A stretch of 64,000 nt of DNA, from contig CASEVJ010000006.1 of assembly GCA_949291365.1 (NCBI GenBank), positions 1 to 64,000 on the forward strand, given 5' to 3'. The notes beneath the pieces are model-generated. The model worked only from the letters and a program-made list of their open reading frames with translations. It was not told the DNA's origin and made no database searches. The translations under genes and the position numbers were made by a program. Of this stretch, positions 59,666 to 64,000 are shown piece by piece. The DNA is from an uncultured bacterium. GTDB lineage: Bacteria; Elusimicrobiota; Elusimicrobia; Elusimicrobiales; Elusimicrobiaceae. The first letter of the stretch is position 1; the number at the start of each line of letters is the position of its first letter.

Positions 59666-60417
59666 TGCAGTACAAAACGCAGTTTATAAAAATTAAAGAC
59701 CTGCCCCCGGCAGACTCTTTTCTCTCTTCCAGCGAAAGCGCCTACTTGCAAACGCTTCGCTCCGATAAGCGAAAAGGGGACTGGCTCGGGGGCCGGTTTG
59801 CGTTAAAGACGCTTTTGGCGCGCGAAAGCGGCCTGTTGCCGGTGTGCAGTTTGCCGCCGGCGCGCCCGCAAACGCCGGACGCGGCGCAGGCAGAAGGGGG
59901 AGTGCCCCTCTCTGAAATGTCTGCGGCGGCGCTGGCGGTGCTTAAGCAGATTGATATTGTAAAACTGCCCAGCGGCGCGCCGCAGGTGTTTGTTGGCTCC
60001 GTGCCCGACGCGCGCAGCGTGAGCATTACCCATTCGGGCCCATGGGCGGCGGCGGCGGTGTCTGCGCCGCATACGTTTTTAGGCATAGATTTGGAAAAAA
60101 TAGAAAAAAGAAGCCGCGCCTGGGCCGAAGAATTTTTTGACCCGTCCGAAAAAGGCCCCGCCACAGAGGCGCATTTAACAAAAGTGTGGACGCAAAAAGA
60201 AGCGGTGGTAAAGCTATTGGGGAGGGGGCTTTCGCTTAATACGCGCGAGATTGTGCTGGACAATGAGCGCCTGCGGCTGACGGGGCGTGCCCTGCAGGCG
60301 TGGCAGCAGGCGGCAGAGCCGCAAATTATACTTAACTCGGTTCCGTTTGACAATGATTTTATATTTACCGTGGCCTTTGCGCCCGCCGCCGCAGGCGCGA
60401 AGTTTGGTAAAATGTAG
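59665..60417 (+). CDS. Sfp-type 4'-phosphopantetheinyl transferase
   Basis: This 250-residue enzyme transfers phosphopantetheine from CoA to a carrier protein. The Sfp-type signatures are FLGIDLEKIEKRS and VWTQKEAVVKLLGRGLSL, with WTxKEAxxK intact. SITHSG is the upstream motif. Its ATG overlaps the stop codon of the synthase (TAATG at 59663-59667), so both are translated from one message at linked rates. The obvious client is the five-ACP array. If it acts there, it must modify threonine, which is unusual. No other PPTase is visible in this window. Confidence 0.93.
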   Translation: MQYKTQFIKIKDLPPADSFLSSSESAYLQTLRSDKRKGDWLGGRFALKTLLARESGLLPVCSLPPARPQTPDAAQAEGGVPLSEMSAAALAVLKQIDIVKLPSGAPQVFVGSVPDARSVSITHSGPWAAAAVSAPHTFLGIDLEKIEKRSRAWAEEFFDPSEKGPATEAHLTKVWTQKEAVVKLLGRGLSLNTREIVLDNERLRLTGRALQAWQQAAEPQIILNSVPFDNDFIFTVAFAPAAAGAKFGKM

Positions 60418-60432
60418 CTTTAGGGAGGGCAA

Positions 60433-62037
60433 ATGATAGAACTTTTTGATAATCCCAGAGAAGATAAAAAATCCGACCGGCCGGCTCCGAAAAGCTTGGT
60501 CAAATTCCGTCAGATTTATCAGGACGCCATGGCCGGTGCCGGAGAAGAAAAAAATAAAGCCCAGAAGGCCAAAGGCAAGTTTACGGCCCGGGAGCGGCTT
60601 TCTTATTTATTGGATAAAGACAGCTTTTTTGAAATTAAAAGTTTGGTAGAGAGCAACTGCCACGACTTTGGCGTAGCCGAAAAACACATCAAAGGCGACG
60701 GCGTTATTACCGGCTTTGGCCGCATTAACGGCCGCCCGGTGGCTATCTTTGCGCAGGACTTTACACAGCTGGGCGGTTCTTTGGGGTTGGCCCACGCCAA
60801 AAAAATTGCCGATATTATGGATAAAGCGCTGGAAGCCAAAATCCCGGTCATCGGGCTTTTGGACAGCGGCGGCGCGCGCATTCAGGAAGGGGTGGGCAGC
60901 TTGGACGGTTATGGAGAGATTTTCTACCGCAACGTCAAAGCGTCCGGCGTCATTCCGCAGATTTCCGTCATTTTGGGCCCCTGTGCCGGCGGTGCGGTGT
61001 ATTCCCCGGCGCTGACGGACTTTATTTTTATGGTGGAAGGCATCAGCCACATGTTTGTAACGGGGCCGAGCGTGGTAAAAGCGGCTACCGGCGAAGAAGT
61101 GGATTTTGATACCCTTGGCGGCAGCCAGCCGCACAGCGAAAAAAGCGGCGTGTGCCAGTTTGTGGCGAAATCGGAGCAGGACTGCTTCCGTCAGGTGCGC
61201 GAATTGTTGAGCTTCCTGCCGCAAAACAACCAGGAAAAGGCCCCTACTGAAACGACCACCGACACTACCGACCGGCCCGTGCATGTGCTGGAGCGCGTGT
61301 GCGAAATGGACCCCAAAAAGGCGTTCCGTATTCACCACGTCATTTGGCGCTTGGCGGACAATTATGAGTTCTTTGAAATTCACCAAAACTTTGCCAAAAA
61401 CGTGGTAACCGGCTTTGTCCGCATGGGCGGGCAGGTGGTGGGGGTAATTGCCAATAACCCGGCCCATTTGGGCGGTGCGCTGGATTGCGACGCCAGCGAC
61501 AAGGCGGCGCGGTTTATCCGCTTTTTAAATGCATTTAATATCCCCATTTTGACGTTGGTGGACATTGGCGGCTATCTGCCCGGCGTACAGCAAGAGCACG
61601 GCGGCATTATTCGCCACGGTGCCAAGCTGCTTTATGCCTATGCAGAAGCCACGGTGCCTAAAGTCACGCTGGTACTGCGCAAAGCGTACGGCGGGGCGTA
61701 TATTGCGATGGGCTCTAAATATTTGCGCGGGGATTTTAATTTTGCCTTCCCCAGCGCTGAAATTGCTGTTATGGGCCCGCGCGGCGCGGTGGAAATCTTG
61801 TATTCCAAAGATTTGAAAAAAGAGACTGACGAGCAGAAAAAAGAAGCCATGAAGGAGAAGCTGACGCAGGAATATTCCGACAAGTTTGCCTCTCCCTATC
61901 AAACGGCAATGAACGGCTCCATTGATGAAATCATAGAGCCGTCCGAAGCGCGCAGCAAAATTATCGGTGCGCTGCGTATCTTAAAAAACAAACGGGATCC
62001 CAAAGCCCACCACAATACGGGTAATATCCCACTGTAA
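60433..62037 (+). CDS. Acyl-CoA carboxylase carboxyltransferase (PccB/MmdA-like)
   Basis: This 534-residue biotin-dependent carboxyltransferase moves CO2 from carboxybiotin to acetyl- or propionyl-CoA. It contains both crotonase-like halves in one chain: KFTARERLSYLLD, LLDSGGARIQEGVGSLDGYG, ILGPCAGGAVYSPALTDF, IANNPAHLGGALDCDASDKAARFI, VDIGGYLPGVQQEHGGIIRHGAKLLYAY and RKAYGGAYIAMGSK. The usual DVPGFLPG reads DIGGYLPG. It is single-chain, unlike AccA plus AccD of Escherichia coli. It starts 15 bases after the PPTase gene with GGGAGG ahead, so it is part of the synthase operon and probably supplies malonyl-CoA or methylmalonyl-CoA. The matching biotin carboxylase is at 32192-33583. Confidence 0.95.
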   Translation: MIELFDNPREDKKSDRPAPKSLVKFRQIYQDAMAGAGEEKNKAQKAKGKFTARERLSYLLDKDSFFEIKSLVESNCHDFGVAEKHIKGDGVITGFGRINGRPVAIFAQDFTQLGGSLGLAHAKKIADIMDKALEAKIPVIGLLDSGGARIQEGVGSLDGYGEIFYRNVKASGVIPQISVILGPCAGGAVYSPALTDFIFMVEGISHMFVTGPSVVKAATGEEVDFDTLGGSQPHSEKSGVCQFVAKSEQDCFRQVRELLSFLPQNNQEKAPTETTTDTTDRPVHVLERVCEMDPKKAFRIHHVIWRLADNYEFFEIHQNFAKNVVTGFVRMGGQVVGVIANNPAHLGGALDCDASDKAARFIRFLNAFNIPILTLVDIGGYLPGVQQEHGGIIRHGAKLLYAYAEATVPKVTLVLRKAYGGAYIAMGSKYLRGDFNFAFPSAEIAVMGPRGAVEILYSKDLKKETDEQKKEAMKEKLTQEYSDKFASPYQTAMNGSIDEIIEPSEARSKIIGALRILKNKRDPKAHHNTGNIPL

Positions 62038-62050
62038 AATAAACCGTTTA

Positions 62051-62084
62051 CAAAAACCCCCGGACAAGGCCCGGGGGTTTTGTT
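62051..62084 (+). terminator. Terminator closing the synthase operon
   Basis: AAACCCCCGG pairs with CCGGGGGTTT (ends near 62080) around ACAAGG, followed by TTTTGTTGTT. Confidence 0.92.
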
Positions 62085-62280
62085 GTTGTCTGGAAAGTAT
62101 AGTGGAAAAACCCGGGGAGCAGCGTTGTTGCCGCCGTAGAGCGACGCAATTGTAAGGGTTGTTTATTGGCGGGGTTGAGCAGCAAAGTAAATAAAAAATG
62201 CTTTCCTGGTGAATTCCTTTTACAAACCTAAAAACGGGCACCCGTCTCCCCAAGAAATAACGTTTTTGTACAATTGGGCG
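62085..62280. other. Spacer between convergent operons
   Basis: About 195 bases between the two terminators. No ORF or known motif was recognised. It contains the beginning of the run-up to repeat copy B. Confidence 0.4.
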
Positions 62281-62320
62281 GGCGGGCAAAATGGACGAAG
62301 CGGAGATTTGGAAATAAAAG
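62281..62320. repeat. Intergenic repeat copy B
   Basis: About 40 bases resembling 23291-23330 at roughly 80 percent by eye. It likewise lies just past the terminator of a minus-strand gene. Confidence 0.4.
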
Positions 62321-62345
62321 AAACCCCGGTTTATCCGGGGTTTCC
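62313..62345 (-). terminator. Terminator after malQ
   Basis: AACCCCGG and CCGGGGTT arms pair around TTTAT, followed on the minus strand by TTCTTTTATTT. Confidence 0.88.
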
Positions 62346-62347
62346 GA

Positions 62348-64000
62348 TTACCGTCCGCTTTGTTCAATGAGCGTTTTGATTTTCTTATTGAATGCTTCTT
62401 TTTTTAGCAGTTCTTCCACCGTTATAGGCATGCGATAGCGCCAATAATGGAGGGGATTGGCCGGGATATTAATACGCTCGGCCTGTGGGTCTGGCGCGCG
62501 CAGCTGCCCGTCCATGCTTGTCCAATCCTGAAAAGAAATCAGACAAAGCAGAGAAGGGCTGTGCAGGTGATTGTAGATAATTTGCTCGCAGGCGTCGGGC
62601 GGCAAATTCGCCGGAGCCGGTGCGGCACGGTGGAGCACTTCTTCCCAAAAGCGGGCGCTTAATGCCGGGTCTTCCTGCCACCAGCTGCGCAAGACGGACA
62701 TGTCATGCGTACCCGGTGTAGCTACGGAAAGCAGCGGGTAATCTTCCGTCCGGGCAAAGGTTTCGCCGGGATGTTTAGGCATACGCTGTATTTCCAAGCT
62801 CAACATTTGCAGTGCATGCATTACTTCCGGCACACAATGCGGTATCATGCCCAAGTCTTCGGCACAGCAGAGCATGCGGGTGGACTGGGTAAGCGCGGGC
62901 AATTTTTTAAGGGCTTGCTCCTTCCAGAACGTATCCTGCCGATGGTAGAAATAATCATTATACAGCTGGGTATAGCTTTGCTGCAGCTGCGGCGGCAGAG
63001 TGTGAAATACGTCGCTTTTGAGTGCGCTGATGCAGGGGTGATAAAGCTCCGGGTTTTTGCGGTCTGGCACAAATAACACATTGGCGGCCAGCGCATAGAG
63101 CCCGTCACGCATTTGGACGCTTTCCGGGTCGGTTTTATCGGCAAAAGCCGCTTCTATTTTCCGTTGGGTATTGTACGGCTCTTTAAACGTATACAGCCCG
63201 TCCGGGCGCTGCGTCAGAAAGGTTTGTTTAACCTGGCTGGCTTTGGCGCCGAAGTATTTTTCCAATAATTCGTCGGAAATATAGGGCTGCAAATACAGCT
63301 CATTAAACGGGAATCCGGCAAAAGCTATTTCCCGCGCGCTCAAGGCAATTGCCGGGGAGAACTGCCCCAGCAGCCCTTGCACCGCGTGCAGCGGGATTTC
63401 CCAAATGCGGAAAAAGCCCAGTACATGGTCTATGCGGTAAGCGTCAAAATACAAAGACATGTTCAGAAACCGCTTATGCCACCAATCATAACCGTCCTTG
63501 GCCATTTCGTCCCAGTTGTAGGTGGGAAAGCCCCAGTTTTGGCCGGTTTCTGAAAAATCATCTGGCGGCGCGCCCGCCTGCGTGTTAAGCAGGAACAAAG
63601 CAGGCGCGGCCCAGGCATCGGCGCTGTGGGGGGAGACGCCGATAGGAATATCCCCTTTCAAGCAAACATGTTTGCTTTGTGCATAGCGGTGGGCTTGCAC
63701 CAGTTGTTGGTGCAGCAGAAACTGTACATAAAAGTAAAAGTAGGCATTAGCGCGGTCTTTGGTGTCAGAGGCGAAGAATTTGCGCATTTGCTGTTCGGAA
63801 AAATCTTTATGCCGGGGCCAGGTCGTAAAATCGGCCGTGCCAAAACGGTCTCGCAGTGCCGAAAACATGGCATAGGGCGCCAGCCAGGTATTAGACATTT
63901 GCCAAAATTCTTTAAACTCTTTGCCAGCCAGCGTTTGGGCGCCGTTCTTTTTATATTCCAGCCGCAGACGTTCCAGTTTTAGCTTGCAGACGGATTCATA
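62348..64000 (-). CDS. malQ: 4-alpha-glucanotransferase, DPE2-like (partial)
   Basis: The reading frame is open to the window's right edge, so the N-terminus is missing; 550 residues are visible. It belongs to GH77. The DPE2/Bacteroides-type features are EFWQMSNTWLAPYAMFSALRDRFG, LKGDIPIGVSPHSADAWA, then the nucleophile Asp in YFDAYRIDHVLGFFRIWEIP, CCAEDLGMIPHCVPEVM and LEIQRMPKHPGE, and VATPGTHDMSVLRSWW. It transfers alpha-1,4-glucan segments and so helps use maltodextrins or glycogen. DPE2-type enzymes often carry N-terminal starch-binding domains, which would lie beyond the window. It is followed by its own terminator. Confidence 0.93.
   Translation of the reverse strand, partial: YESVCKLKLERLRLEYKKNGAQTLAGKEFKEFWQMSNTWLAPYAMFSALRDRFGTADFTTWPRHKDFSEQQMRKFFASDTKDRANAYFYFYVQFLLHQQLVQAHRYAQSKHVCLKGDIPIGVSPHSADAWAAPALFLLNTQAGAPPDDFSETGQNWGFPTYNWDEMAKDGYDWWHKRFLNMSLYFDAYRIDHVLGFFRIWEIPLHAVQGLLGQFSPAIALSAREIAFAGFPFNELYLQPYISDELLEKYFGAKASQVKQTFLTQRPDGLYTFKEPYNTQRKIEAAFADKTDPESVQMRDGLYALAANVLFVPDRKNPELYHPCISALKSDVFHTLPPQLQQSYTQLYNDYFYHRQDTFWKEQALKKLPALTQSTRMLCCAEDLGMIPHCVPEVMHALQMLSLEIQRMPKHPGETFARTEDYPLLSVATPGTHDMSVLRSWWQEDPALSARFWEEVLHRAAPAPANLPPDACEQIIYNHLHSPSLLCLISFQDWTSMDGQLRAPDPQAERINIPANPLHYWRYRMPITVEELLKKEAFNKKIKTLIEQSGR

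Overview
This looks like a chromosomal segment from a member of the Elusimicrobiota, most likely a gut-associated, anaerobic, Gram-negative-type bacterium. The phylum call is an inference from three things. The pilin at 45663-46199 has an N-terminus very like the pilins abundant in Elusimicrobium. The genes point to an outer membrane (beta-barrel proteins, a heptose adenylyltransferase, Lgt lipoproteins, bactofilin). The only ribonucleotide reductase seen is the oxygen-sensitive class III type. Base composition is moderate to GC-rich by eye, with AT-rich promoters and one AT-leaning pilin gene. Genes are dense, in short operons ending in clear hairpin terminators. No phage, IS element, integrase or CRISPR array was found.

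Layout. 1-7184: envelope genes, including a thioredoxin-like lipoprotein, a barrel protein, tRNA-Leu, an operon of M23 peptidase, bactofilin, SurA-N protein and PfkB kinase, and a large amidase. 7210-16851: Nif3-like protein, M20 peptidase, pseudopilin, prepilin peptidase, RdgB, two exported PepT-like proteins (one apparently lacking catalytic residues) and ValS. 16997-25408: CoA biosynthesis as coaX-coaC-coaB with separate coaC and coaB, tRNA-Ser, an MFS exporter, a PIF1-like helicase, ZupT and an M29 aminopeptidase. 25512-31460: an unknown secreted protein, a class III RNR locus in which the glycyl-radical domain is a separate small gene, and TspO. 31808-36525: a BCCP-like protein lacking the usual biotin lysine, AccC, an HldE2-type adenylyltransferase, a serine-palmitoyltransferase-like enzyme and a GNAT-like acyltransferase. 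36955-49573: RluD, Lgt, an MBL hydrolase, FtsB-like protein, enolase, a phosphohexomutase, RlmN, QueC, pilin, ACT protein, SuhB and a RecB/RNase H-like protein. 50081-62037: a 3194-residue synthase with architecture KS-AT-KS-(ACP)5-KR-DH, its phosphopantetheinyl transferase and an acyl-CoA carboxyltransferase. 62348-64000: a DPE2-type 4-alpha-glucanotransferase cut by the window edge.

The most notable part is the putative lipid system. The synthase resembles PfaA of polyunsaturated fatty acid synthases but has an extra ketosynthase between AT and the ACPs. All five ACPs carry threonine where the phosphopantetheine-bearing serine normally sits (DTVKQ). A PPTase gene overlaps its stop codon and a carboxyltransferase follows, so extender-unit supply, carrier activation and chain assembly look co-expressed. 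The biotin carboxylase and BCCP-like genes lie about 20 kb upstream, in an operon with a serine-palmitoyltransferase-like gene and next to a GNAT protein that could be a ceramide synthase. A working hypothesis is that the window encodes synthesis of an unusual, possibly sphingolipid-type, membrane lipid. The second highlight is the split anaerobic ribonucleotide reductase, whose two polypeptides end and begin in short heptad-patterned helices that could dock them together.
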